64,000 nt of DNA from Sulfurovum sp. (GTDB lineage: Bacteria; Campylobacterota; Campylobacteria; Campylobacterales; Sulfurovaceae), in NCBI GenBank assembly GCA_027049035.1, contig JALTVI010000064.1:1-64000 (forward strand), given 5' to 3'. The position numbers and the translations under genes are program-made. The stretch's first letter is position 1. Each line of letters starts with the position of its first letter. The notes beneath the pieces were generated by a model. It did not search any database. It was not told the DNA's origin and saw only the letters and a list, made by a program, of their open reading frames with translations. Below are positions 44,464 through 52,360 of this stretch, piece after piece.

Positions 44464-45396
44464 GTGAGGGATACACGGACGCTCAAAGGCTTTATACTCT
44501 CGTTCCTGCTTCACCTGCTGATCTTTGCGCTCTTTTTTCTCTCTTTTGAGAAGATGAAGTTCACCCCTCCCCCGCCGCAGAGTGAGAAGAAGATTACCCT
44601 CAACCTTTCACAGTTCACCCCGCCAGCACCCAAACCTACCCCGCCAGCACCCAAACCAAAACCGCCTGTCGTACCGCCAAAACCGAAAGTACAGCCAACA
44701 CCGGAGCCTGTACCCGAAAAGCCTGTTGCAAAACCCAAACCACCTATGCCTGTGGCAAAAAAGAAGCACGTAGAGAAGAAAAAGGGGTTCGAGGTAGCCA
44801 AAGAGTCTAAAGAGGAGAACAACGTCACCAAGGTTGCAAAACAGGAAGTCAAAAAAGAGAAGCCCAAAAAGAAGTTGGTCAAAAAGAAAAAACCTGTCAG
44901 GAAAAAAGTGGCAAAGCAGCAACCATTGCCCACAAGTTTTCATCTCCCCAAGAAGCGTTCCAAAGACAAACTCGCCAATGCATTGCTTGGCGGCAAACCA
45001 AGCACACAGCGCCCTGCACACAGAGCTTCGGCACCAAGCAGCCGTACACAGAGAATGATCAACCAGCTCTATGGACGGGAGTTTTACAGCTATACAAAAA
45101 CACAGCAGCAGTTCATCAAGAATCATCTTGATGAAATTTACCGTATTACACAAAACACACTTGTTATCAACGGCTATCCTGATGTAGCCATACGTACCGG
45201 CCAGCAGGGCACCAATGTTGTCTCTTTCTATCTGCACCCCAACGGTGCCATCAGCAACCTGCGTCTGGTACGCCCTATGGGGTATGAGGCACTGGATAAA
45301 AACACTATTGCTGTCATACAAATCGCATACAAAGATTATCCGCGCCCCAAAACCAAAACAAAGATTGTGTTTTATGTGAATTATCGGCTTTATTGA
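44464..45396 (+). CDS. tonB: TonB-like energy transducer
   Basis: 310 residues starting at GTG 44464, with GAGGGA at a good distance upstream. An N-terminal membrane helix (TLKGFILSFLLHLLIFALFF) is followed by a proline-rich periplasm-spanning stretch (PPAPKPTPPAPKPKPPVVPP) and then a lysine-rich section with many KK pairs. The C-terminal domain (about 215-310) holds the TonB fold (GQQGTNVVSFYLHPNGAISN, then YEALDKNTIAVIQIA). It transmits inner membrane energy to outer membrane receptors. No exbB, exbD or receptor is nearby. It overlaps the kinase gene end by 7 bases. Confidence 0.85.
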   Translation: MRDTRTLKGFILSFLLHLLIFALFFLSFEKMKFTPPPPQSEKKITLNLSQFTPPAPKPTPPAPKPKPPVVPPKPKVQPTPEPVPEKPVAKPKPPMPVAKKKHVEKKKGFEVAKESKEENNVTKVAKQEVKKEKPKKKLVKKKKPVRKKVAKQQPLPTSFHLPKKRSKDKLANALLGGKPSTQRPAHRASAPSSRTQRMINQLYGREFYSYTKTQQQFIKNHLDEIYRITQNTLVINGYPDVAIRTGQQGTNVVSFYLHPNGAISNLRLVRPMGYEALDKNTIAVIQIAYKDYPRPKTKTKIVFYVNYRLY

Positions 45397-47366
45397 TTAT
45401 ATTTCAAAATAATTTCTTGAAGCACTTCATTTTTAATAGGCTTCAACAAAATATCTGTAACGCCTGCTTTTTTCATCTTGTTAACCGATTTCTCTTCAGA
45501 TACACCTGTCAAACTGTAGATAGGAATATCTTTCCCTTTCTCTGTTCTTCTAATAAGACGGATAGCTTCACTACCATCCATACCAGGCATCTGTTCATCA
45601 ATAAAAATAAGATCAATAGGGTTTTCGTTAAATATTTCTACTGCTTCATTTCCGTCTGCCGCACTCATAGGTACAGTGTGATATTTTTTCAACACTTCCT
45701 GCATCAATTTTCTATTAATAATATTGTCATCAGCAATAAGGACATTGAGGACTTTCTTTTCTGTGGTATCCGTTTGCTGGTTTACATTTATAGTATCTGT
45801 TTCTTTCAAAAGTCCGGCAATTGCATCAAAAAGCTTGTGTGGGAATAACGGACGATGCAGCAATACTGCTTCCCCGAAAGACTGCTTTGATTCTATAAAC
45901 ATAGACGATTCTATAATAACAAGACGTGAAGCGAACTTTTGATAACAGTGCTCGAAGTAAGAAGATTCATAGTTTTTCTCAATACACAAAAGAATGCCAT
46001 TTTCTTCTATTATGTTCAGATCATCTGATGCAATAATCTTCAAATCAATCTTCAGCTTATCGAAGTATTGTTTTATGTGCTTCAGATATTCAATATCAGT
46101 TTTGTCATCTTTCATGCAATAAATTGATGCATGCGATAACAACTCAAGTTTTTCCCGGTTGAGCAATGCAGGAGTACCCGCAATAGTATGGCAAGGTAAG
46201 ATAAGAGAAAAAGTACTTCCTTCACCTACTTTACTTTTTACCTCTAACTCGGCATCAAGCATATCTGCCAACTGCTTTGATATGGTCAAGCCAAGTCCGG
46301 TACCACCGTATTTTCCTGAAGTCATTTTAGAAGCCTGCTGAAATGGCTTGAATATTTGTTCAATAGCATCTTCTGAAATGCCTATGCCGCTATCGGTTAC
46401 ATCTATGCGTAGCTTGTCATTGGTTCTATCATACAAAAAACTTACAGCAACCGTTCCGTTTTCAGGTGTAAATTTAAGTGCATTACTAATGAAGTTGTTC
46501 AATATCTGTTTGATCCGGTAAGGGTCAGAGAGAATAATGAAGGGAATGTCTACATCATAATAAATGGTAAAATCAATTTTATTTTTTTTGGCAGTATGAT
46601 AAAACATCATAGCAGTGTTCTCAAATTCTTCCATAGGAGAAAAGTAGTGCTTGTCTAACTCAAGCTTTCCTGACTCTATCTTTGTGAAGTCCAACACATC
46701 ATTGATTAACGCAGATATCATTTCAGAACTTCGGTATGCCGCATAGATATACTCTTTTAGCGTTGTATCATTGACATCTTTGTCCAAAAGCTCTAAAAAC
46801 CCCATCACTGCACCTATGGGAGTACGGATATCATGTACCACGGAAGAAAAAAACTGATATGCCGCATTGAGTTTATATTCAAGTACCTCTGGAGATTTTT
46901 CTTCTATGCATACCAATGACTTTGTAGCCAGATCTTTCTCTTGGTCAGACTTTAAAGAGAGTATGCCAACCTGCTTCTCTATGCTCTCCAAATCTTTTTT
47001 ATAAAATATTTTTTTACTACCTGGTTGCTGATACATCATCACACAACCTAACATACATGTACCGCATGTGTCTTTATATAACGGAACAAGCGCAATATTT
47101 TCAACTTTGAATTTAAAAGGGTTGTCGATATGTTTATTGTATAGAAAACTGTTGGTCACATCATTAATGATAAGAGGCATACGGGTATTAAACGCAGTTA
47201 ATATTGCAGCATGATGAACAGAAGTTATATCCTTAATACCCATATGCTTGTTGGCATGGTAAAATCCCAACGATGCATCATTACGATATATACATGCGGC
47301 AATATCATCAGCATTACAGCTGTTTTTCAATGTATTTAATATGCCAATATCAATAATGCTTTGCAT
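45390..47366 (-). CDS. Soluble hybrid histidine kinase with GAF-like sensor and two receiver regions
   Basis: 658 residues without membrane helices. A GAF-like sensor (about 1-140) contains CGTCMLGC (Cys101, 104, 108). HisKA carries the phosphorylated His178 in VVHDIRTPIG. HATPase motifs are NNFISNALKF, DSGIGISEDAIEQIF and YGGTGLGLTIS. A degenerate receiver-like region follows (about 420-530), then a true receiver with Asp590 in IFIDEQMPGMDG and the lysine of LLKPIKNE. The design fits phosphorelay signalling. The gene begins directly after the previous stop (TAAATG) and is the last of the roadblock operon. Codon usage is AT-rich. Confidence 0.87.
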   Translation of the reverse strand: MQSIIDIGILNTLKNSCNADDIAACIYRNDASLGFYHANKHMGIKDITSVHHAAILTAFNTRMPLIINDVTNSFLYNKHIDNPFKFKVENIALVPLYKDTCGTCMLGCVMMYQQPGSKKIFYKKDLESIEKQVGILSLKSDQEKDLATKSLVCIEEKSPEVLEYKLNAAYQFFSSVVHDIRTPIGAVMGFLELLDKDVNDTTLKEYIYAAYRSSEMISALINDVLDFTKIESGKLELDKHYFSPMEEFENTAMMFYHTAKKNKIDFTIYYDVDIPFIILSDPYRIKQILNNFISNALKFTPENGTVAVSFLYDRTNDKLRIDVTDSGIGISEDAIEQIFKPFQQASKMTSGKYGGTGLGLTISKQLADMLDAELEVKSKVGEGSTFSLILPCHTIAGTPALLNREKLELLSHASIYCMKDDKTDIEYLKHIKQYFDKLKIDLKIIASDDLNIIEENGILLCIEKNYESSYFEHCYQKFASRLVIIESSMFIESKQSFGEAVLLHRPLFPHKLFDAIAGLLKETDTINVNQQTDTTEKKVLNVLIADDNIINRKLMQEVLKKYHTVPMSAADGNEAVEIFNENPIDLIFIDEQMPGMDGSEAIRLIRRTEKGKDIPIYSLTGVSEEKSVNKMKKAGVTDILLKPIKNEVLQEIILKYNQ

Positions 47367-48044
47367 TTATTTAGTCTCCTGGTTAAAAAATTCTTTTTCT
47401 ATAAATTCTTTTTCTATAATTTCTTTTGTCTCTTCATTTATCTTTATCATAGAACCGACAGGAAGATCACGTGAACTCACAATCACTAAAATACTGTCTT
47501 CAACGATTAATTTACAATAAATTTGAAATGTATCATAGACATCGATCACTGTTTGCCACTTGCCAACCAACTGATTGATATTTTTATTGTCTCTGATAAA
47601 ATCAATCATCGCAGAAATCTGCACAATCAACTCACCCGAATCGGTAAGGTTGTTTTCCCTAACGTAGTTCAAAAGGTCATTGTCTTTAAGGAGGAAACAG
47701 GCAAAAACTTCTTGATGCAGCACATTCTCACAAAACTTCTGGAAACGGATATTCTCCTCTGTCATCATTTTGTCTTCTTCTGCAGGAACGGTTTCATTGT
47801 CTTCTGTTTTCTGGAACGATTCTTCAGAAAGAGGCTCTTTTTTTTGGAGTGCCTGAAAGAAGAGGGACAAAGCTTTTTTATGAAATTTCATCAATTTTTC
47901 CTTTTTTGATTTTTTGTGCTTTATTGTTAATAGCTGTTCTTCTTTTCCATTCACTTCAAGACTAATATGCGTCACTATGGTATTTGTTTGTTTTGATGTT
48001 CTCAGATAATAGTTTTTTCCATCTACAACAATACGATCTTCCAT
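47367..48044 (-). CDS. Protein with divergent roadblock-like C-terminal domain (inferred), 225 aa
   Basis: Not recognised as a known family. Residues 1-55 form a strand-rich segment ending KHKKSKKEKLMKFHKK. An acidic linker (about 70-95) follows. The C-terminal part (about 105-215) has the order strand, helix, strand, strand, helix (VFACFLLKDN; ELIVQISAMIDFIRDN; VIDVYDTFQIYCKLIVEDS; ILVIVSSRDLPVGSMIKI). This pattern, and the closing VSSRDLPVGSMI, resemble the C-terminus of roadblock/LC7 proteins. It starts as TAATG with the preceding gene, and the kinase follows at once. The roadblock reading is inference. Confidence 0.6.
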   Translation of the reverse strand: MEDRIVVDGKNYYLRTSKQTNTIVTHISLEVNGKEEQLLTIKHKKSKKEKLMKFHKKALSLFFQALQKKEPLSEESFQKTEDNETVPAEEDKMMTEENIRFQKFCENVLHQEVFACFLLKDNDLLNYVRENNLTDSGELIVQISAMIDFIRDNKNINQLVGKWQTVIDVYDTFQIYCKLIVEDSILVIVSSRDLPVGSMIKINEETKEIIEKEFIEKEFFNQETK

Positions 48045-48397
48045 TATTCTTTTCCTTTAGAAAAAACATGCTGTTTGAGTAAAACAATTATTTTTCCCAA
48101 TGTTAAAGGTTTTTCTGAAATCAGAACAAAGCACATTTTTTCATCTACTTTTCTTAATGCCATATTGTACTCTGTCGTTTCCAGTACTGCTTGTTCTATT
48201 GTCGGATCGGTGAACAATACAAAACCTTTTTGAAGCAGTGTGTTGTACTGATGTTCTTTTGCTTCATATTTGAAAATTTTTTTCACGTACTTCCTGTTAT
48301 CAATATTGACAACATACATTGCACATATTTCTTTTATATCAGAAAAAATTTCGTCGTAACGTGTTAGCTTCTCTTGAAGAGTTTGCTTTAAACTCAT
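48044..48397 (-). CDS. Small roadblock-like protein (inferred), 117 aa
   Basis: 117 residues: an N-terminal helix (KQTLQEKLTRYDEIFSDIKE), a strand (ICAMYVVNIDNR), a helix-loop (TLLQKGFVLFTDPTIEQAVL), then strands YNMALRKVDEKMCFVLIS and a final helix TLGKIIVLLKQHVF. The end, CFVLISEKPLTLGKIIVLL, recalls the roadblock/LC7 motif found in the true family member at 48791 (MAPKGYKMGGLIVSL). The helix order is compatible but similarity is weak. The stop overlaps the next start (TAATG). It follows a strong hairpin, so its level may differ from that of the first two genes. Confidence 0.55.
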   Translation of the reverse strand: MSLKQTLQEKLTRYDEIFSDIKEICAMYVVNIDNRKYVKKIFKYEAKEHQYNTLLQKGFVLFTDPTIEQAVLETTEYNMALRKVDEKMCFVLISEKPLTLGKIIVLLKQHVFSKGKE

Positions 48398-48477
48398 AAT
48401 GACTTCTACCTGTCCTATAAATATTTTTTTAAATAAAAAGTGGTATTTTACTTAAAAAGATAAATATTTTCCTTTAA

Positions 48478-48513
48478 TAAGGTATATCGGTAATAAACTA
48501 CCGATATACCTTA
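48478..48513. terminator. 15-base perfect hairpin inside the roadblock operon
   Basis: TAAGGTATATCGGTA (48478-48492) and TACCGATATACCTTA (48499-48513) are perfect inverted repeats with a 6-base loop, between the 65-residue gene and the 117-residue gene. No T-run follows on the minus strand, so it is more likely a processing, stability or attenuating structure than a simple terminator. Confidence 0.55.
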
Positions 48514-48519
48514 CATTTA

Positions 48520-48717
48520 CTAACTCATATTGCGGATCAATCCGTTCACAAAAGAAAGAAGCTGAGGCGTAACCCCTTTCAGATCTTCATTTGTTACATC
48601 AAGTTCAGCAAGAACGCTCATGAGTTTTTTATAAAACTCTACAGGTTCAATCTCACCTTTTTTCATCTCTTCGATATACGTTAATAAATGCTCTTTAGCC
48701 ACTTTAACATCTCCCAT
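48520..48717 (-). CDS. Small helical protein, 65 aa
   Basis: The start at 48715-48717 is preferred, since AGAAGG lies eight bases upstream; two earlier ATGs in the same frame would leave that site unused. The 65 residues are helical and charged (VAKEHLLTYIEEMKKGEIEP, then VEFYKKLMSVLAELDVTNED) and end SFVNGLIRNMS. No cysteine or membrane segment. I do not recognise it. Its place between a roadblock protein and two roadblock-like proteins suggests a partner or adaptor in the same complex (inference). Confidence 0.6.
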   Translation of the reverse strand: MGDVKVAKEHLLTYIEEMKKGEIEPVEFYKKLMSVLAELDVTNEDLKGVTPQLLSFVNGLIRNMS

Positions 48718-48790
48718 GGTTTTCATCCTTCTCAAATTAAAATTGTCAATAATAATAAAAGAAAATTGGTCTCTTGCGAAACACCTTTAT

Positions 48791-49165
48791 TTAAAATGCC
48801 TGAATCTCTTTCATGAATGTTTTCAGTGAAACAATCAATCCACCCATTTTGTATCCTTTTGGTGCCATTGCAGCAAATGCAACATCTTCACCAAGGTCTT
48901 TGATAGCAATAGAGCCGTTGTCTGCGCTGATAACCATTTCACTTAGCGTACCACTTCCTGCATTTTCAAGAACACTTGTAAGTACGGAAAGGAGTGATGC
49001 AGTATCTGCTGCAATCAGGTCAGCATCTTTGTCTGACTTGAAATAACTCGCCATTTCCAAACCTTCTGCAGTCGCAATTACTGCACCGTCCAGTCCCATT
49101 TTGTCTACAAAGTTTTGAAGGAGTTCTTCACCCTCACTTGTCAGTTTACCGATATCTAAAGCCAT
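48791..49165 (-). CDS. Roadblock/LC7 domain protein
   Basis: 124 residues covering a single roadblock/LC7 domain. Helix SEGEELLQNFVDKM, strand LDGAVIATAEGLEMASYF, central helix ADLIAADTASLLSVLTSVLE, strands LSEMVISADNGSIAIKDLG and VAFAAMAPKGYKMGGLIVSL, and a final helix follow the family order. Such proteins often act as GTPase partners (MglB type) but no MglA-like GTPase is nearby. TAGGAGG precedes the ATG, and TATAAT (minus strand, 49199-49194) is a good -10 box. It is the first gene of the five-gene operon. Confidence 0.87.
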   Translation of the reverse strand: MALDIGKLTSEGEELLQNFVDKMGLDGAVIATAEGLEMASYFKSDKDADLIAADTASLLSVLTSVLENAGSGTLSEMVISADNGSIAIKDLGEDVAFAAMAPKGYKMGGLIVSLKTFMKEIQAF

Positions 49166-49257
49166 TATAGCCTCCTACTAAATGTATTTTATCATTATAA
49201 TAATGATTCGGAAGTATAGCATAAAAATATCTAAATTATAACAAATAGCTAATTTCC

Positions 49258-49596
49258 TTGAGTAAACCACCAGGTATGGCAGGAGTGTATGAAGTATCTC
49301 ATCCTAAGCTCATTAAATTTCTTTCAGACAACCTAATGGACGTACTGACCTTCCTGTCATTTCCCAAACCCCATCACAGGAAAATCCATTCTACCAATGT
49401 GCTTGAACGATTTAACAAGGAGGTCAAAAGAAGAACGAAAGTGGTCGGTGCTTTCCCTGGGGATAACTCTGTGCTACGCATGTTAGTGCCGCTGGCAGTG
49501 GACACCAATGCCAAGTGGGTGGATCGAAAGTATGTTTCTTGGGATAATTTGGTACAATCTGAGGAGGCTGAGGAAGAATTTACAGAAAATTTTTGA
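49258..49596 (+). pseudogene. IS256-family transposase, C-terminal remnant
   Basis: 112 residues matching only the last quarter of an IS256-type (Transposase_mut) enzyme: HPKLIKFLSDNLMDVLTFLS, then HSTNVLERFNKEVKRRTKVV and FPGDNSVLRMLVPLAV. The first DDE-containing parts are missing. AAAGTTTGACAGTTCC at 49623-49638 looks like the right terminal repeat of the same element. It cannot transpose by itself. It abuts the roadblock operon promoter on one side and an IS200-type element on the other. Confidence 0.85.
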
Positions 49597-49638
49597 CGCT
49601 ATCGTTCTACTGGTGGACTCCCAAAGTTTGACAGTTCC

Positions 49639-50215
49639 GGGAGCCCCTGTGGTATCATGGTTTTGATCCGCTCAAAGTTCAAAAGAAAAGGATGCCACAG
49701 AATGGATATTATACAACAAACCCTGAAACATAGTGTTTGGGAGTACAAGTATCATATCGTATGGATACCCAAATACAGAAAAAAGAAACTGTATGGTGAG
49801 TTAAGAAAATATTTGGGAGAGATATTCCATGAGCTTGCGAAACAAAAAGAGTGCAAGATTGAAGAAGGACACTTGATGAGTGATCATGTGCATATGCTTA
49901 TTTCAATACCACCGAAATATTCGGTAGCACAGATTGTAGGATTTATCAAAGGGAAGAGTGCAATTACAATTTCACGAACTTTCCTTGGGAGAAGAAAGAA
50001 TTTTACAGGGCAAAGCTTTTGGGTACGAGGGTATCATGTGTCTACAGTTGGCAGAGATGAAGAAAAGATACGGAAGTATATTCAACATCAAGAGCAGGAA
50101 GACAGAAGGTTGGATAAACTATCCATTGTTTTGAGTTGTCGCCTTTAGGCGGTTAAGACCGCTTTGAGCGGTTCATATTTTCATACCTCCGGCTTTGCCG
50201 GAGGTATATGACTTT
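49639..50215 (+). mobile_element. IS200/IS605-type insertion element
   Basis: It holds one tnpA gene (49702-50148) and no tnpB. The right end has the expected subterminal hairpins: GCC-TTTA-GGC (50141-50150), ACCGC-TTTGA-GCGGT (50158-50172) and a perfect 11-base stem ATACCTCCGGC-TTT-GCCGGAGGTAT (50183-50207). The left boundary is not certain; it starts just after the IS256 right end. Confidence 0.75.
49702..50148 (+). CDS. tnpA: IS200/IS605 family transposase TnpA
   Basis: 148 residues from the ATG at 49702; a longer upstream frame would lack conservation. This is a Y1 HUH single-strand transposase: the metal-binding HUH is in LMSDHVHMLISIPPKYS, and the nucleophile tyrosine in KYIQHQEQED near residue 130. 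WEYKYHIVWIPKYRKKKL at the start and GQSFWVRGYHVSTVGRDEE are family signatures. It looks intact. It acts on the hairpins at the element ends and inserts without target duplication. Confidence 0.92.
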   Translation: MDIIQQTLKHSVWEYKYHIVWIPKYRKKKLYGELRKYLGEIFHELAKQKECKIEEGHLMSDHVHMLISIPPKYSVAQIVGFIKGKSAITISRTFLGRRKNFTGQSFWVRGYHVSTVGRDEEKIRKYIQHQEQEDRRLDKLSIVLSCRL

Positions 50216-50242
50216 GTTATATTCACTAGAGGAGGAAAGAGA

Positions 50243-50674
50243 ATGTTCAATTTTTTTGCATCGAAGAACAAAAAGCTGGTCAACAAGTGGCATGATGAGC
50301 ACGGCGAGATTGTCGATCTTGCACACAAAGTGATGGCGGAGTATGCCAAAAACAACCAGGAGGGTGCCAAGAAGTACCTCAAGCAACTCAACGATCTGAC
50401 AGTTGACCATGTCATGAATGAAGATATCGAACTCTTCAAACTGGTGCATGATGACAAAAACCTGGATTTTGAGACCGAAAGAATGGTCAAGGAGTTCGTA
50501 CAAGGCTTTAAAAAAACAAAACTGGCACTGATGGAGTTTCTAAGCCACTACTCGAAGCCTGAAGTGCCGCTGGATGAGGAATTTTTCAAACAGTTCAACG
50601 ATATTGTCGATGCGGTAGGCGACCGTATTCAGTTTGAAGAGAAGAACGTATACTCCAAACTCAAGGAGAAATAA
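50243..50674 (+). CDS. Hemerythrin-like domain protein
   Basis: 143 residues from the ATG at 50243 (GGAGGAAAGAGA upstream). The pattern of ligands for a di-iron site is visible: His17 and/or His20 (KWHDEHGE), His28, His56 and Glu60 (VDHVMNEDIELF), His102 (FLSHYSK) and a glutamate in FEEKNVY near 132. The protein is all-helical. Campylobacterota have many hemerythrins that bind oxygen or protect iron-sulfur enzymes. It stands downstream of the IS200 right end and terminates at a strong hairpin. Confidence 0.87.
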   Translation: MFNFFASKNKKLVNKWHDEHGEIVDLAHKVMAEYAKNNQEGAKKYLKQLNDLTVDHVMNEDIELFKLVHDDKNLDFETERMVKEFVQGFKKTKLALMEFLSHYSKPEVPLDEEFFKQFNDIVDAVGDRIQFEEKNVYSKLKEK

Positions 50675-50682
50675 AGTTTATC

Positions 50683-50711
50683 CACCCGGTACAATACCGG
50701 GTGTTTAAGTT
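50683..50711. terminator. Bidirectional terminator between the hemerythrin and OMP genes
   Basis: CACCCGGTA-CAA-TACCGGGTG (50683-50703) is a perfect 9-base stem, followed on the plus strand by TTTAAGTT. It lies between two converging genes and should stop both. Confidence 0.8.
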
Positions 50712-50714
50712 AAG

Positions 50715-51428
50715 TCAAAATCTGTAACTTACCCCAAGTGTCAACATATGTGATGTACCCTCTAATTTTCCATCAACATAAGAAGGGGGGTTATCGTACA
50801 CACGTTCGATGTCATCACCATAGTCTGTATAGCGATATTGCAGACGGGCATAAATGTTGTCATCGAGCTCTTTTTCCATACCTGCACCGACTGTCCAACC
50901 TGTCATTCTGTACCCTCCAGCCTCATCAATTGTCATTCCAGACAGACTATCTACCGCCTTCAGGTCAAAGTCACCCCATGCCACACCGGCAGTTGCATAA
51001 AAGAGATACTCTTCAACAATCTTCCCAATCCTCACTTGCAACGCAGCATCCCAGTTTTGCTCTACGACCGAATGCCATGTTGGATCATTTTGAATGACAG
51101 CCGTAGCATCAGCATTGCTGTAGTTCCACTCTGCATCCACGCCAACAAGCCAGTCATTCCCAAGAAGCCAGTTATATCCACCGTAAATACCGCCAACCAT
51201 ACCGTCAGCATTCATATTCGGTGTCGTATAAAAACCATACCCAACAGTTGCATTCCTATAATCTACATCTACACCGTTCCATACACCACCAAACTGCAGA
51301 CCAAGATGGAAACCACTCCAACTCTCAACAACCACAGGTTCATCTTCTACCGGTTCAATATCTCCTCCTGCCATCAGTGCACTGCCAAGCCCCATTGCCA
51401 CAATTAACGATAGTCCAATCTTTTTCAT
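50715..51428 (-). CDS. Outer membrane beta-barrel protein
   Basis: 237 residues with a signal peptide (KKIGLSLIVAMGLGSALMAG). After a short acidic stretch (EPVEDEPVVVESW), alternating strands form an eight-stranded OmpW/Omp25-like barrel: WSGFHLGLQFGGVW, GMVGGIYGGYNWLLGNDWLV, and the closing LEGTSHMLTLGVSYRF with the C-terminal phenylalanine used by the BAM complex. Such small porin-like proteins have no agreed function; they may be adhesins or osmotic-stress proteins. It converges with the hemerythrin gene. Confidence 0.85.
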   Translation of the reverse strand: MKKIGLSLIVAMGLGSALMAGGDIEPVEDEPVVVESWSGFHLGLQFGGVWNGVDVDYRNATVGYGFYTTPNMNADGMVGGIYGGYNWLLGNDWLVGVDAEWNYSNADATAVIQNDPTWHSVVEQNWDAALQVRIGKIVEEYLFYATAGVAWGDFDLKAVDSLSGMTIDEAGGYRMTGWTVGAGMEKELDDNIYARLQYRYTDYGDDIERVYDNPPSYVDGKLEGTSHMLTLGVSYRF

Positions 51429-51608
51429 CTTCTCTCCCTAAGTTATATTTTACAGGATCTATTGAGTTTAAACTATTTTCAAACCTCACTATCTCTGTTA
51501 GTGTATTTCTACAACAAAAATTATAAAGGGTTTAACTTTTATATATAATTAATTATTCTAAAATTTAAAAAATTTCCATCATATCATAGCCATTAGGTAA
51601 CATGATGT

Positions 51609-52322
51609 TCACTTGAGATTCAAAGAGAAATAACGCTTCGCCATTTGTGCAGCTTCCGCTTTGGGTCCCTGCAGCAGAAGCGGATGTTTTGATGCATCCA
51701 GCCAGCGGATAAGCACTTTCATTTCATTTTCACGCATGACTGTACATCCGGCTGTCGGAACCGTTTTGATATGCAGAAAGATACATGAGCCCGCTCCCGG
51801 CACTGCCCCTGTTTCATCAATGTGGTTGTGGTTGACCACCACACCGTATTTGTAGTAGTCCTTGGGGAACTTCATATGCTCCTTGCTCTTGTAATCGACT
51901 TTTATCTTTGTACTGTCGACGATTTTGTTGTAAAACTTCGAATGGACATCATCGACACAATGGTCTGTCTCTTTGTAGACAGTGAAAGGATAATCTACAT
52001 CAAATGCTTCATACCCAAAGGCCTGTTTGAGGGCGAAAACACCTGCAGGGGAACGCCCGTCACCCTCTTTTTTGATATACTGTGCCCCTTGGGGTGTTGC
52101 ATGCAGCCCTATGCCCCATCCCAAACCGTTTCTTCCCAGTCTGATGTGTATGGGCCTGCCCACTTTGTGCCACCCTTTGGCATTTCTCTCATAGCGCTGC
52201 AGCAGACCGCTATTGTCGTTCCATCCTTTTGTCGTCACGACGACAAGCTGCCGGCTTTGGGAGACCGGGTTGGAAAAAAGTGTTACACTCATCAGTGTCA
52301 CTACAAGTAAAATTCTTTTCAT
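51609..52322 (-). CDS. L,D-transpeptidase family protein (YkuD-like)
   Basis: 237 residues from the ATG at 52320-52322, followed by a signal peptide (KRILLVVTLMSVTLFSNPVS). The catalytic region HIKTVPTAGCTVMRENEMKV holds the cysteine of the YkuD fold (GC), with the conserved histidine in VVNHNHIDET and SCIFLH. It belongs to the COG3786 group rather than the short LdtA type, so it may cross-link peptidoglycan or attach a lipoprotein. It is divergent from the nhaC-like gene, with only 38 bases between starts. Confidence 0.78.
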   Translation of the reverse strand: MKRILLVVTLMSVTLFSNPVSQSRQLVVVTTKGWNDNSGLLQRYERNAKGWHKVGRPIHIRLGRNGLGWGIGLHATPQGAQYIKKEGDGRSPAGVFALKQAFGYEAFDVDYPFTVYKETDHCVDDVHSKFYNKIVDSTKIKVDYKSKEHMKFPKDYYKYGVVVNHNHIDETGAVPGAGSCIFLHIKTVPTAGCTVMRENEMKVLIRWLDASKHPLLLQGPKAEAAQMAKRYFSLNLK

Positions 52323-52360
52323 TGTGTTATAATCCTTCAAATTGTTTTTTGGGAGACTTC

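Noticed and set aside
48791-49165. MglA/MglB polarity module
   Set aside because: Only the roadblock (MglB-like) part is present; no small GTPase with a P-loop occurs in the operon.
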